Origin: Melioribacteraceae bacterium
GTDB taxonomy: Bacteria > Bacteroidota > Ignavibacteria > Ignavibacteriales > Melioribacteraceae
NCBI GenBank assembly: GCA_030584085.1
Contig: CP129490.1
Span: 1,521,511 to 1,585,510 of the forward strand
Direction: 5' to 3'
DNA: 64,000 bases
The translations under genes were made by a program, and so were the position numbers. Shown here in pieces: positions 28,407-38,175 of the stretch (the stretch's first letter is position 1; every line of letters starts with the position of its first letter). Below the pieces are notes generated by a model, which searched no databases, was not told where the DNA came from, and saw nothing but the letters and a program-made list of their open reading frames with translations.

Positions 28407-28440
28407 ATTAACACTGTTAATTATTTGTTATGGTGTTAAT
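28407..28440. promoter_or_regulatory. candidate operator upstream of the TetR gene
   Basis: The inverted repeat ATTAACAC-N18-GTGTTAAT ends at the base before the ATG. Nested in it is a perfect 13-bp palindrome TTAACA-C-TGTTAA (28408-28420), and GTGTGAACAC (28387-28396) is another short palindrome just upstream. TetR regulators usually repress their own genes through such dyads. Binding is inference. Confidence 0.45.
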
Positions 28441-29034
28441 ATGGCCAAAAATTCCATTCAAGAAGAACGAATGAAAGGGTATTTCATTCAAGCTACTAAA
28501 GATATTTTACGGGGTGAAGGATTAAAAGTTGTTAGTGTTCGTAATATTGCAGAGAGAGCGGGTTATTCATATGCCACACTTTACAATTATTTTGATGATG
28601 TAAAAGAACTCATTTTTGAGTGCATTACAGATTTCCAAGAGGAGTGTGAAGAGTTTATCAAAGAAAGAACCAAAAAATCAGAGAGGGGAATAAAGAAAAT
28701 TGAAGAAATCGTAAAAGCCTATGCAAATTTTTTCGTTCAACATCCCGGAATTTTTGAGCTATTCTATCTTGAAAAACAAAGTGATATCTCAAAGAAACAA
28801 CCAACCTTGGACTTGATCTATAACTTTCTTGATAAACTTACAATGGAAGAATGGGTTTACTGCATAAAGAATAATATCAAAAAAATGGATGAAGCCGAAA
28901 GAATGAAAAGTGAGCTAAGATTTCTAATACCCGGATTATTGTTGATTTATCTAAATAGAAAACGACCTGAAACTTATAGTGAATTCTCTAATATTCTTAA
29001 TTCCCAAGTACATTATATTCTTCACAAAGAATAA
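28441..29034 (+). CDS. TetR-family transcriptional regulator
   Basis: A 197-residue protein with the TetR helix-turn-helix at about residues 25-47 (SVRNIAERAGYSYATLYNYF) and a helical ligand-binding C-terminal domain. The ligand is unknown. Palindromes directly in front of the start suggest autorepression. A DCC-type oxidoreductase gene begins 25 bp downstream on the same strand, so the two are probably cotranscribed and functionally linked. Confidence 0.9.
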   Translation: MAKNSIQEERMKGYFIQATKDILRGEGLKVVSVRNIAERAGYSYATLYNYFDDVKELIFECITDFQEECEEFIKERTKKSERGIKKIEEIVKAYANFFVQHPGIFELFYLEKQSDISKKQPTLDLIYNFLDKLTMEEWVYCIKNNIKKMDEAERMKSELRFLIPGLLLIYLNRKRPETYSEFSNILNSQVHYILHKE

Positions 29035-29059
29035 TTAATAATATTGGGAGCATGATTAA

Positions 29060-29461
29060 ATGAAAAAGTCCGGACAAATAATTCTTTTTGATGGTGTGTG
29101 TAATTTCTGTAATGGAAGTGTAAATTTTTTGATTAAAAGAGACCCAAATGGAATTTTCAAATTTGCTCCCTTGCAATCGGAAATTGGACAACAACTAATT
29201 ACAAAGAATAATATTACTGGGGAGATAGACTCAATAATTCTGGTTAAAGAAAATATTGTTTACATTAAATCGGATGCTCTAATTGAAATAATAAAAGAAC
29301 TTAAGTGGTATTGGAGAATGTTTAGTGTTGTGAAAATCCTTCCGAGAAAATTTCGAGATTTATTATATGATCTCATTGCCAATAATCGTTACAAATGGTT
29401 CGGAAAGATGGATTCTTGCATGATCCCGGATGAAAATGTAAAATCGCGATTCATTTCATAA
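29060..29461 (+). CDS. DCC-family thiol-disulfide oxidoreductase-like protein (DUF393)
   Basis: A 133-residue protein that starts with the family hallmark LFDGVCNFCNGSVNFLIKRD (DGxCxxC), followed by FKFAPLQS and the SDALIEIIKEL region of DUF393/YuxK-like proteins. The CxxC is thioredoxin-like, but the redox activity of the family is not well tested. No signal peptide is seen. It follows the TetR gene and converges with the GlxA-type regulator. Confidence 0.88.
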   Translation: MKKSGQIILFDGVCNFCNGSVNFLIKRDPNGIFKFAPLQSEIGQQLITKNNITGEIDSIILVKENIVYIKSDALIEIIKELKWYWRMFSVVKILPRKFRDLLYDLIANNRYKWFGKMDSCMIPDENVKSRFIS

Positions 29462-29476
29462 TTAATTCAATGAATT

Positions 29477-30460
29477 TTACGGAGCAACCGCAAATTGGTT
29501 GTACTTATTTCTATACTCAACCGGAGTAAGACCGGTTATTTTCTTAAACGTGCTCCGGAATGCTTTGTTATCGTTATAGCCTACTTTATACATAATTTCG
29601 CTGATATTTTGACTGGATGATTCTAAATTCATTTTTGCTGCCTCAATTTTTACACGCTGAATGTATTCACTGATTGTATTTGCTGTAGCCTTCTTAAATC
29701 TCCGCTCAAAATTTCGTCTGCTTAAAGCAAACATGGAAGCCAATTCACCGACTGTAATCTTTTCTTGAAAATTATTTTCGATGAATTCCTGAGCTTTTTT
29801 AATTTGTTCGTCATCGTGTTCTTTTTGTCCTCTAAACATAATGAAAGGTGATTGGCTGTATCTATCTAAATCAATCATAAACGATTTTGCCGTAAGAATT
29901 GCGATGTCTCTCCCGGCATGTTTCTCAACTAAATACAAAATTAAATTTAAATACGAGTATGCACCGCCGCTTGTATAAATTCCGGCTTCTTCGGTTAATA
30001 TTTTATCGTCAAGTAACTTAACTTGCGGAAACATCGATCTAAACTCGTTTGCAAATCTCCAGTGAGTCGTGGCTGGTTTCCCATCCAATAATCCTGTAGC
30101 GGCTAAGAAAAATGAACCCAAACAAAAACTCGCAATCTCAGCTCCATTATTATATTGTTTGCTCAGCCAAGGTATAAATTCTTTATTCTTCTCAGCGGCT
30201 TTATATTGATCTCCATGAATCGCGGGAATAATTATAATATCTGTTTTCTCTACATCATGGATTAGCAAATCGGGTTTAACAACAAACAAACCGGTTGACT
30301 GCTCGGTGTTTTTAGATACTCCGACTAGATGAACATCAAACAATTTATCTTTACCAACTTCATTTAGAATTTGATTAACATTGGAGAATATCTGATGTGC
30401 GCCTTCTATATTGACTAGACTTGTATGTCCGCGAGGTATTAAGATTGAGATATGTTTCAT
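29477..30460 (-). CDS. GlxA-type transcriptional regulator (DJ-1/PfpI plus AraC domain)
   Basis: A 327-residue protein from ATG 30460; upstream in-frame codons to 30517 give a hydrophobic extension that is not part of the family. The N-terminal DJ-1/PfpI domain has IASFCLGSFFLAATGLLDG, where the family Cys nucleophile sits. The C-terminal AraC domain (FALSRRNFERRFKKATANTI, YNDNKAFRSTFKKITGLTP) binds DNA. It is divergent from the VOC gene at 30632 with a 171-bp gap and may control the cluster that follows. Confidence 0.9.
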   Translation of the reverse strand: MKHISILIPRGHTSLVNIEGAHQIFSNVNQILNEVGKDKLFDVHLVGVSKNTEQSTGLFVVKPDLLIHDVEKTDIIIIPAIHGDQYKAAEKNKEFIPWLSKQYNNGAEIASFCLGSFFLAATGLLDGKPATTHWRFANEFRSMFPQVKLLDDKILTEEAGIYTSGGAYSYLNLILYLVEKHAGRDIAILTAKSFMIDLDRYSQSPFIMFRGQKEHDDEQIKKAQEFIENNFQEKITVGELASMFALSRRNFERRFKKATANTISEYIQRVKIEAAKMNLESSSQNISEIMYKVGYNDNKAFRSTFKKITGLTPVEYRNKYNQFAVAP

Positions 30461-30631
30461 GATTTTTCCGCCCCAATTGTGTAAATAAAAAATAAAAAGA
30501 CAAATTGTCGGAATCAACCCTAAAGATTGCCGTATTTACCCCTATTGATTAATAATTCATGAACTTAAATTTGTGTTGTTAGTTGATTCGTTAGGCGAAT
30601 ATAATCATCATAAAATAATGGAGTGAGTATT

Positions 30632-31069
30632 ATGAAATCAGTAAACCCGTACCTAAATTTTCAAGGAAATACAGAAGAAGCATTCAACTTTTACAAAAAA
30701 GTTTTTGGCGGTGATTTTTTGGGAGGAATATTCCGTTTCCAAGATACAGAAATGGCTGCCAAACTGAGTGAAGAAGAAAAACAGAAAGTAATGCATATTG
30801 GTCTTCCGATGGGTAATCAAAATTTTTTAATGGCAACCGATGCACTTGAATCCTTTGGGCAGAAAGTTGTTTTTGGAAATAATTTCTATATCGCAATTGA
30901 TGCCGAAAGTAGAGAAGAAGCAGATAAATTATTTGCGGGACTTTCAGAAGGAGGAAAAGTTGAAATGCCGATGGATGATCAATTTTGGGGTGACTATTTT
31001 GGTTCTTTAACTGATCAATTCGGTGTGCAATGGATGGTTATTTACTCACCACCAAAAGCTGAGAACTGA
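30632..31069 (+). CDS. VOC-family protein (PhnB/glyoxalase-like)
   Basis: A 145-residue protein from ATG 30632; the GTG three codons upstream overlaps the GGAGTGAG ribosome site, so ATG is preferred. PYLNFQGNTEEAFNFYKKVFGG is the typical PhnB-like start, and GDYFGSLTDQFGVQWMV is the typical end. These vicinal-oxygen-chelate proteins form dimers around a metal or ligand; most PhnB-like members have no assigned substrate. First gene of the VOC/RibD-like/SRPBCC cluster. Confidence 0.9.
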   Translation: MKSVNPYLNFQGNTEEAFNFYKKVFGGDFLGGIFRFQDTEMAAKLSEEEKQKVMHIGLPMGNQNFLMATDALESFGQKVVFGNNFYIAIDAESREEADKLFAGLSEGGKVEMPMDDQFWGDYFGSLTDQFGVQWMVIYSPPKAEN

Positions 31070-31108
31070 TTTGCATTATATGATTCCGGTTAAAATATCG
31101 ATAATAAT

Positions 31109-31405
31109 ATGACCTCGTCAAAACGAAAACTCAAAATCTGCAGTCGCGGTCATAAATATTATAAAAGCAGCGACTGCCCGACTTGTCCAATTTGCGAAAA
31201 TGAACGTAAGCAAAAGGAGGGTTTTCTTTCATTACTATACGCACCCGCAAGAAGGGCATTGGAGAATAAAGGAATCACAACATTAAGAAAACTTTCAAGA
31301 TATACAGAATATGAAATAATAAACTTACATGGAATGGGTCCAAGTTCAATTCCAAAATTGAAAAAAGTACTAAATGAAAATGGACTCTCTTTTAAAAAAT
31401 CTTAA
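31109..31405 (+). CDS. small zinc-ribbon plus helix-hairpin-helix protein (RpoA C-terminal-like)
   Basis: A 98-residue protein. The N-terminal part has CSRGH and CPTCPIC, a possible zinc ribbon. The C-terminal part ALENKGITTLRKLSRYTEYEI with LHGMGPSSIPKLKKVL matches the helix-hairpin-helix domain of RNA polymerase alpha C-terminal domains. Free copies of this domain are found in Bacteroidota near VOC and RibD-like genes. DNA binding is likely; its target is unknown. It is followed 10 bp later by the first RibD-like gene. Confidence 0.8.
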   Translation: MTSSKRKLKICSRGHKYYKSSDCPTCPICENERKQKEGFLSLLYAPARRALENKGITTLRKLSRYTEYEIINLHGMGPSSIPKLKKVLNENGLSFKKS

Positions 31406-31415
31406 GGTGCAAAAT

Positions 31416-32003
31416 ATGAGAAAATTAAAACTTCAGATGCAGATGTCAATTGACGGATTCGTTTCCGGGCCAAACGGAGAACTAGACTGGATGACCTGGG
31501 ATTGGAGTGATGATATTAAAAACTTTGTTGGTGATTTAACGAATTCAATCGATACAATATTACTTGGCAGAAAAATGACCGACGGGTTTATCGGGCATTG
31601 GTCAAGTGTGTTGGAAAATAAAGATAATCCCGAATATGAATCAGCAAAAATTTTTATTGAAACACCAAAGGTGGTTTTTACAAAAACACTTGAAAATTCC
31701 CCTTGGAATAACACGGTTCTTGCAAAAGGTGATTTGGTAACCGAAATAAATCAACTAAAAAAACAAGATGGTAAGGATATTATTGTTTACGGTGGTGCCG
31801 GCTTTGTCTCATCGCTGGTAAAAAATAATCTGATTGACGAATATCATTTATTTATCAATCCGGTAGCAATTGGTAAAGGATTATCAATTTTTGGAGAACT
31901 CGAGAATAGTCAAAATCTAACACTCGAAAAATCTATTATATTTGATTGCGGCATAGTGCTTCATAATTATAAACCAAAAAAAACTAGTAGCAAAGGAATA
32001 TGA
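31416..32003 (+). CDS. dihydrofolate reductase/RibD C-terminal-like protein, copy 1
   Basis: A 195-residue protein from ATG 31416, preceded by AAGGTG. RKLKLQMQMSIDGFVSGPNG is the typical start of stand-alone RibD-C/DHFR-like reductases, and DIIVYGGAGFVSSLV and FINPVAIGKG form the nucleotide-binding end. Members are thought to use NADPH on pterin- or pyrimidine-like substrates, but few are characterised. Its stop overlaps the start of copy 2 (ATGA), and the two are strongly similar, so they arose by tandem duplication. Confidence 0.88.
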   Translation: MRKLKLQMQMSIDGFVSGPNGELDWMTWDWSDDIKNFVGDLTNSIDTILLGRKMTDGFIGHWSSVLENKDNPEYESAKIFIETPKVVFTKTLENSPWNNTVLAKGDLVTEINQLKKQDGKDIIVYGGAGFVSSLVKNNLIDEYHLFINPVAIGKGLSIFGELENSQNLTLEKSIIFDCGIVLHNYKPKKTSSKGI

Positions 32004-32572
32004 TATTGCGAAAATTAAAATTGCAGATGCAGATGACGCTTGACGGATTCGTTTCGACTGGTCCAAACGATGAACAAAAGTGGGTTACTTGGGCTTGGAA
32101 CGAAATAAAACATGATGTACTTGAATTGGCTAACAGTTGCGACACAGAACTAATTGGCAGAAAATTAGCTGTCGACTATATTCCGTATTGGACAGATACC
32201 TTATTGAGACCTGAGTCAACGATGTATCAAGTAGCCAGAATAAAAGCCGGTCAGAAGAAAATCGTTTTCTCAAAGACATTGAACAAATCTATTTGGGAAA
32301 ACACAGAGCTTGCAAAAGGCGATTTAGTAGAAGAAGTAAAAAAACTTAAGAACCAGGATGGAAAAGATATAGTCGTTTACGGCGGAACTTCATTTGTTGC
32401 TTCATTAATAAAAGAAGGGTTAATTGATGAATTGAACCTTTTTATTAATCCTGTTGCAATAGGTAAAGGAGAATCAATCTTTAGTAGTATGCACGAATTT
32501 CGAAAACTGCAACTCAAAAAAGCAGTTACTTACGACAGCGGAATCGTGCTGTTGAATTATGAGCCCGAATAA
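32000..32572 (+). CDS. dihydrofolate reductase/RibD C-terminal-like protein, copy 2
   Basis: A 190-residue paralogue of the gene before it. It shares LRKLKLQMQM, DGFVS, KDIVVYGG and LFINPVAIGKGESIF nearly word for word. The start ATG overlaps the stop of copy 1 by 4 bases, which indicates translational coupling. Different residues around the presumed substrate pocket (SGPNGELDW versus TGPNDEQKW) suggest the copies may differ in substrate. No substrate is known. Confidence 0.88.
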   Translation: MILRKLKLQMQMTLDGFVSTGPNDEQKWVTWAWNEIKHDVLELANSCDTELIGRKLAVDYIPYWTDTLLRPESTMYQVARIKAGQKKIVFSKTLNKSIWENTELAKGDLVEEVKKLKNQDGKDIVVYGGTSFVASLIKEGLIDELNLFINPVAIGKGESIFSSMHEFRKLQLKKAVTYDSGIVLLNYEPE

Positions 32573-32599
32573 AAATTTTATTAATTTGGAACATCTTAT

Positions 32600-33250
32600 A
32601 TGCAAAAGCTAAGAGTTGCAAGTTTCGCATTATCAATCGATGGTTTTGGAGCCGGTCCAAATCAAAGTCTTGAAAATCCCTTGGGTGTTGGCGGTGGGGA
32701 ATTACATAAATGGTTTTACCCAACCAAAACTTTTCAAAAAAATGTACTCGGGAAAAATGACGGTACAACCGGAATTGATAACGATTTTGCAATTAAAGGG
32801 TTTGAAAACATCGGTGCATGGATTCTAGGAAGAAATATGTTTAGTCCATTTCGCGGACCTTGGAAAGATGAAAATTGGAAAGGTTGGTGGGGTGATAATC
32901 CTCCGTACCATGTCCCGGTTTTTGTATTAACAAATCATAAGCGTGAACCAATTGAAATGAAAGGTGGAACTACTTTTTATTTTGTTACAGATGGAATTCA
33001 TTCAGCACTTGAACTTGCATTTGATGCTGCTAAAGGAAAAGATGTAAGAATTGGCGGGGGAGTAAATGTAATTCGTCAATATCTAAAAGAAAAATTAATT
33101 GATGAATTACATCTCGTTAGTTCTCCCGTTTTTCTTGGATCCGGTGAGAATCTTTTCGCCGATATTAATTTGAACTCGTTGGGCTATAAATGCACCGAAC
33201 ATATACCATCTGAGAACGCCACACATTTGATTATCAAAAAAGTATCTTAG
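32600..33250 (+). CDS. dihydrofolate reductase/RibD C-terminal-like protein, copy 3 (longer subtype)
   Basis: A 216-residue protein of the longer subtype, with the start LRVASFALSIDGFGAGPNQ, the block ILGRNMFSPFRGPW and the nucleotide-side motif VRIGGGVNVIRQYL. It is more distant from copies 1 and 2 than they are from each other, so it is not part of the recent duplication. It starts 27 bp after copy 2 on the same strand and is probably cotranscribed. Confidence 0.85.
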   Translation: MQKLRVASFALSIDGFGAGPNQSLENPLGVGGGELHKWFYPTKTFQKNVLGKNDGTTGIDNDFAIKGFENIGAWILGRNMFSPFRGPWKDENWKGWWGDNPPYHVPVFVLTNHKREPIEMKGGTTFYFVTDGIHSALELAFDAAKGKDVRIGGGVNVIRQYLKEKLIDELHLVSSPVFLGSGENLFADINLNSLGYKCTEHIPSENATHLIIKKVS

Positions 33251-33278
33251 TTATATGTAAAAAATGTAGGAGAGAATC

Positions 33279-34370
33279 ATGCAAATTAAAAAACACATAA
33301 TTAATAAGTTGAGATTAGTTTTATCTTTTTCGATACCGATTTTATTCTTTTTTAGTTCGGTGTCTATAATAAAATCAGAAACAGATTCAAAAATAACGCG
33401 CAATACTATAGATGAGAATGGGAGGACAGAGACAATGAATAAACAAAAAATTGTACCATGTTTATGGTTCAACGATAATGCAGAAGAAGCAGTAAGCTTT
33501 TATTTATCGATTTTTTCAAACACCAAACTTGGAAAAGTAATAAAATATGATGAAGCATCCGCAAAAGCTTCGGGTCGTCAGGTAGGGAGTGTATTAACAA
33601 TGGAATTTGAGTTAGAGGGTTATAAATTTCTGGCATTAAACGGAGGACCAATGTTTGAAATCAATCCATCGATTTCATTTTTCTTAAACTTCGATCCTTC
33701 TAAGGATGAAAATGCTGCTGAACAATTGGACTCAACTTGGAAGAAATTATCCGAAGGTGGTACCGTTTTGATGCCGTTGGACAAATATCCGTTTGGTGAA
33801 AAATATGGTTGGGTGCAGGATAAATTTGGAGTCTCATGGCAATTAATATTATCAGATCCATCCGGAGACGATAGACCGTTTATAATTCCGGCTCTTCTTT
33901 TTGTTGGTGATGTAAATGGTAAAACAGAAGAAGCAACAGACTTTTACATGTCAATGTATGATGAGTCTAATCGCGGTCAAATCGCAAGATATTCCGATGA
34001 GATGGGAGGGAGTATGGAAGGTTTGATTATGTACACCGATTATAAACTAAATGATCAGTGGTTCGTGGCGATGGATGGGGGTACTATACACAATTTTACA
34101 TTTAATGAAGCCATTTCATTTATGGTAAATTGTTCTGATCAAGAGGAAATTGACAAGTATTGGTATCAACTATCAGCAGTTCCGGAAGCCGAACAATGCG
34201 GCTGGTTGAAAGATAAGTATGGAGTTTCATGGCAGATTGTTCCGGAAAATTTATCTCAATTAATTTCCGATAACGATCCGCAGGTCGCTCAAAGGGTTAT
34301 GCAGAAAATGCTGGGTATGAAAAAATTAGATATCAGAGAATTACAGAATGCAAAAACTGAAAAAGAATAA
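33279..34370 (+). CDS. exported double-VOC (PhnB-like) protein
   Basis: A 363-residue protein with two PhnB-like VOC modules: residues about 54-190 (KIVPCLWFNDNAEEAVSFYL) and about 200-330 (IIPALLFVGDVNGKTEEATDFY). Each ends in a KFGVSWQ or KYGVSWQ motif. GTAGGAGAG precedes ATG 33279, and the first 33 residues form a signal-peptide-like segment, which is unusual for this cytoplasmic family. A second start, ATG 33435, is preceded by GGGAGGACAG and would give a normal cytoplasmic protein. Either or both may be used. Confidence 0.82.
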   Translation: MQIKKHIINKLRLVLSFSIPILFFFSSVSIIKSETDSKITRNTIDENGRTETMNKQKIVPCLWFNDNAEEAVSFYLSIFSNTKLGKVIKYDEASAKASGRQVGSVLTMEFELEGYKFLALNGGPMFEINPSISFFLNFDPSKDENAAEQLDSTWKKLSEGGTVLMPLDKYPFGEKYGWVQDKFGVSWQLILSDPSGDDRPFIIPALLFVGDVNGKTEEATDFYMSMYDESNRGQIARYSDEMGGSMEGLIMYTDYKLNDQWFVAMDGGTIHNFTFNEAISFMVNCSDQEEIDKYWYQLSAVPEAEQCGWLKDKYGVSWQIVPENLSQLISDNDPQVAQRVMQKMLGMKKLDIRELQNAKTEKE

Positions 34371-34391
34371 ACACTTTATAATGGAGGAAAG

Positions 34392-34841
34392 ATGATTAAG
34401 ATAAAATATTCAATTACAATAGATGCCTCAAAAGAAAAAGTATGGCACACAATGCTTGATCAAGAAACTTACAAACTATGGACCGAAGCATTTTCGCCCG
34501 GCTCGCATTATGTAGGCAACTGGGATAAAGGAAGTAAAATTCATTTTCTCGGACCGGATAAAGATGGAAATTTGGGAGGAATGGTCAGCCGGATAAAAGA
34601 AAATAGACCTTACGAATATATCTCAATCGAACATCTTGGTTTTTTTATAAATGGGAAAGAAGATACAGAAAGTGAAGCGGCGAAGTCTATGGCTGGAGCG
34701 CTTGAGAATTACACACTAATAGAAAGCGACGGTAAAACAGAAGTATTGGTGGATATGGATTCAACTGAGGAATATGAGGAAATGTTTAATGATATGTGGC
34801 CTAAAGCTCTAAACAAATTAAAAGAGCTTGCTGAAAAATAA
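34392..34841 (+). CDS. SRPBCC-domain protein (AHSA1-like)
   Basis: A 149-residue single-domain START-like protein. SITIDASKEKVWHTMLD opens the fold, and MWPKALNKLKELAEK is the closing helix of the AHSA1/SRPBCC family. These bind hydrophobic ligands in a deep cavity; no activity can be named. GGAGGAAAG lies just upstream of the ATG. It starts 21 bp after the double-VOC gene and ends the VOC/RibD-like/SRPBCC run. Confidence 0.88.
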   Translation: MIKIKYSITIDASKEKVWHTMLDQETYKLWTEAFSPGSHYVGNWDKGSKIHFLGPDKDGNLGGMVSRIKENRPYEYISIEHLGFFINGKEDTESEAAKSMAGALENYTLIESDGKTEVLVDMDSTEEYEEMFNDMWPKALNKLKELAEK

Positions 34842-34879
34842 TTTAATTTTATAATTTCATATGGGTTTTCGAAAAAATA

Positions 34880-36322
34880 TTGAAAGAAGATTCTGAATTA
34901 AATCAGCAAATTGATCAATTGGCAAATCAACCTAATTCTGTTTCTGTATGGCAGCAATTAAAAGAAGCAATCCGTGGAAGTGAAGCCGATTATACTAAGA
35001 TTCCTATCGGTAAAGCCATTTTCTTACTTGCCATCCCTATGATTCTCGAACTAATAATGGAATCGACTTTTGCAGTCGTTGATATATATTTTGTCGGTAC
35101 ACTCGGTGCTTCTGCAGTTGCTACAGTCGGACTAACCGAAACTTATTTATTCCTTATTTACTCCATCGCAATGGGTCTTGCAATGGCTGTAACTGCAATT
35201 GTCGCCAGACGTATCGGTGAAAAAGAAAAAGAAAAAGCCGGTATTACAGCAGTTCAAGCTATTTTCATTGGTATTTTAGTTTCCTTGCCCTTTAGCTTAG
35301 CCGGATTATTTTTCTCTAAAGATCTGCTTGCACTCATGGGTGCAGATCAGTGGATTCTCGATCACGGTTACACATATACTCAATGGATGCTCGGCGGAAA
35401 CGTTGTGGTCATGCTTCTTTTTGTTATCAACGCAATTTTTCGTGGTGCAGGAGACGCGGCTATTGCAATGCGTGTATTATGGATTGCAAACGGTATTAAC
35501 ATCATACTTGACCCCATTCTAATATTTGGTTTCGGACCGATTCCCGCTTACGGTCTTGAAGGTGCGGCAATTGCAACTACAATTGGCAGAGGCATTGGTG
35601 TTCTAACTCAAATATATCTTTTATTAAAGGGTGGTAAACATATTCGAGTCTTAGGGACATACATCAAAATTAATTGGTATGTAATTAAGAAAATTGTTCA
35701 AACTTCTTTAGGCGGTGTGGGACAAATGATTATTGCTATGGTTTCATGGGTTTTCATTATTAGAATAATTGCCGACTATGGAAGTGAAGCTGTCGCCGGA
35801 ACTACAATTGCTCTTCGTATATTGATGTTTACAATGATGCCGGCATGGGGAATGTCTAATGCTGCCGCAACTCTTGTGGGACAAAATCTCGGCGCTAAAA
35901 TGCCTGACCGGGCTGAACGTTCTGTATGGATTACCGGTCTGTGGAATATGGTGTTTTTAGTGGGAATTTCATTTGTTTTCTTCTTTTTCAATGAGGAATT
36001 GATTGCAATTTTTACAAACGATTTGAAGGTTATCTCGATTGGTGCTGAATGGATGAAAATAATTTCTTATTCCTATTTCGTTTACGGTTGGTGGATGGTG
36101 GCAATTCAAGCATTTAACGGTGCTGGCGATACAGCTACACCAACTAAAATTAATTTTTTCTTCTTTTGGCTCCTTGAAATTCCGCTAGCTTATTTTATGG
36201 CTAAAACAATTGGTCTGGAACACACAGGAATATTTTGGGCTATTTTTATCGCTGAAACCTCCGTCGGTTTATTCACGCTTTGGATTTTCACAAAAGGAAA
36301 ATGGAAAAAGGTAGTCGTCTAG
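34880..36322 (+). CDS. MATE-family multidrug/cation exporter
   Basis: A 480-residue protein with about 12 transmembrane segments and MATE marks: IGKAIFLLAIPMILELIMES and the VDIYFVGTLGASAVATVGL block in the first half, and SNAAATLVGQNLGAKMPDRA in the second. MATE proteins export cationic drugs or flavonoid-like compounds using Na+ or H+. The start is TTG 34880; no ATG lies before the first membrane segment in frame and no good ribosome site is seen, so the exact start is uncertain. Confidence 0.9.
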   Translation: MKEDSELNQQIDQLANQPNSVSVWQQLKEAIRGSEADYTKIPIGKAIFLLAIPMILELIMESTFAVVDIYFVGTLGASAVATVGLTETYLFLIYSIAMGLAMAVTAIVARRIGEKEKEKAGITAVQAIFIGILVSLPFSLAGLFFSKDLLALMGADQWILDHGYTYTQWMLGGNVVVMLLFVINAIFRGAGDAAIAMRVLWIANGINIILDPILIFGFGPIPAYGLEGAAIATTIGRGIGVLTQIYLLLKGGKHIRVLGTYIKINWYVIKKIVQTSLGGVGQMIIAMVSWVFIIRIIADYGSEAVAGTTIALRILMFTMMPAWGMSNAAATLVGQNLGAKMPDRAERSVWITGLWNMVFLVGISFVFFFFNEELIAIFTNDLKVISIGAEWMKIISYSYFVYGWWMVAIQAFNGAGDTATPTKINFFFFWLLEIPLAYFMAKTIGLEHTGIFWAIFIAETSVGLFTLWIFTKGKWKKVVV

Positions 36323-36394
36323 ACATTTGCATTCTGATTGAATAAGGTAGTTATCGTCAATCATTAGTATAATGCTGTAATGATCCAATCATAA

Positions 36395-37624
<1,230 letters not shown>

Positions 37625-37936
37625 ATGGAGTTGATATTTGCAATGGCTCCTCAAGGTGGCGATGGCGGCGGAAGTATGATAAGTACGCTAATTATGTTCG
37701 GTGCTATTTTTGCTATTTTTTATTTTATGATTATTCGTCCGCAGCAAAAGCGCGCCAAAGAACGCGATAAAATGTTATCCGCGGTTGCTAAAGGTGACAA
37801 AATCGTCACAAGCGGCGGTATCCATGGTACTGTTGCCGGACTCGATGAAAAAACCGTTTTAGTTGATGTTGGTAACAATGTCAAAATTAAAATGGAACGC
37901 TCTGCTATAGGAAGTATTGTCCAAAATAAAGAGTAA
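37625..37936 (+). CDS. yajC: preprotein translocase subunit YajC
   Basis: A 103-residue protein with one transmembrane segment (about residues 20-38, IMFGAIFAIFYFMIIRPQQKRAKE is the hallmark region) and a cytoplasmic part with VTSGGIHGTVAGLDE. YajC assists the SecDF-YidC part of the Sec system. The ATG directly follows the tgt stop and AAGGAGG lies within the last tgt codons. secD and secF are not adjacent here. Confidence 0.95.
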   Translation: MELIFAMAPQGGDGGGSMISTLIMFGAIFAIFYFMIIRPQQKRAKERDKMLSAVAKGDKIVTSGGIHGTVAGLDEKTVLVDVGNNVKIKMERSAIGSIVQNKE

Positions 37937-37960
37937 ATTTCAGTTTGTTATGTAAAGAAA

Positions 37961-37992
37961 AAAGAGGCTTGTTTGAGTCTCTTTTTTTATTT
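37961..37992 (+). terminator. intrinsic terminator after tgt-yajC
   Basis: The stem AAAGAGGCT/AGTCTCTTT (one G-T pair) with loop TGTTTG is followed by TTTTATTTT. It lies 24 bp after the yajC stop. Confidence 0.88.
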
Positions 37993-38063
37993 TAAAGCAC
38001 CCGAAGCTAAGTTCTTAATTTGGGAAGCCGTCAAAACGTTCATCTATCAATTTGCATTTCGAT

Positions 38064-38126
38064 AACCCACGACTTAAGTCGTGGGTTAATAAGAAAGATT
38101 TAACATGATTAACCGTTTCAACGGTT
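38064..38126. repeat. REP-like double hairpin, copy 2
   Basis: AACCCACGACTTAAGTCGTGGGTT (38064-38087) is a perfect 24-bp palindrome. AACCGTTTCAACGGTT (38111-38126) is a second hairpin. Both arms and the GGTTAATAAGAA link match copy 1 at 27378-27442, and compensated changes in the stem keep pairing. It lies in the gap between yajC and speB. Confidence 0.75.
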
Positions 38127-38175
38127 TTTTGATAAATATAAAAATTAGTAATATTAAAAAGGTCGAAAGGCACAA

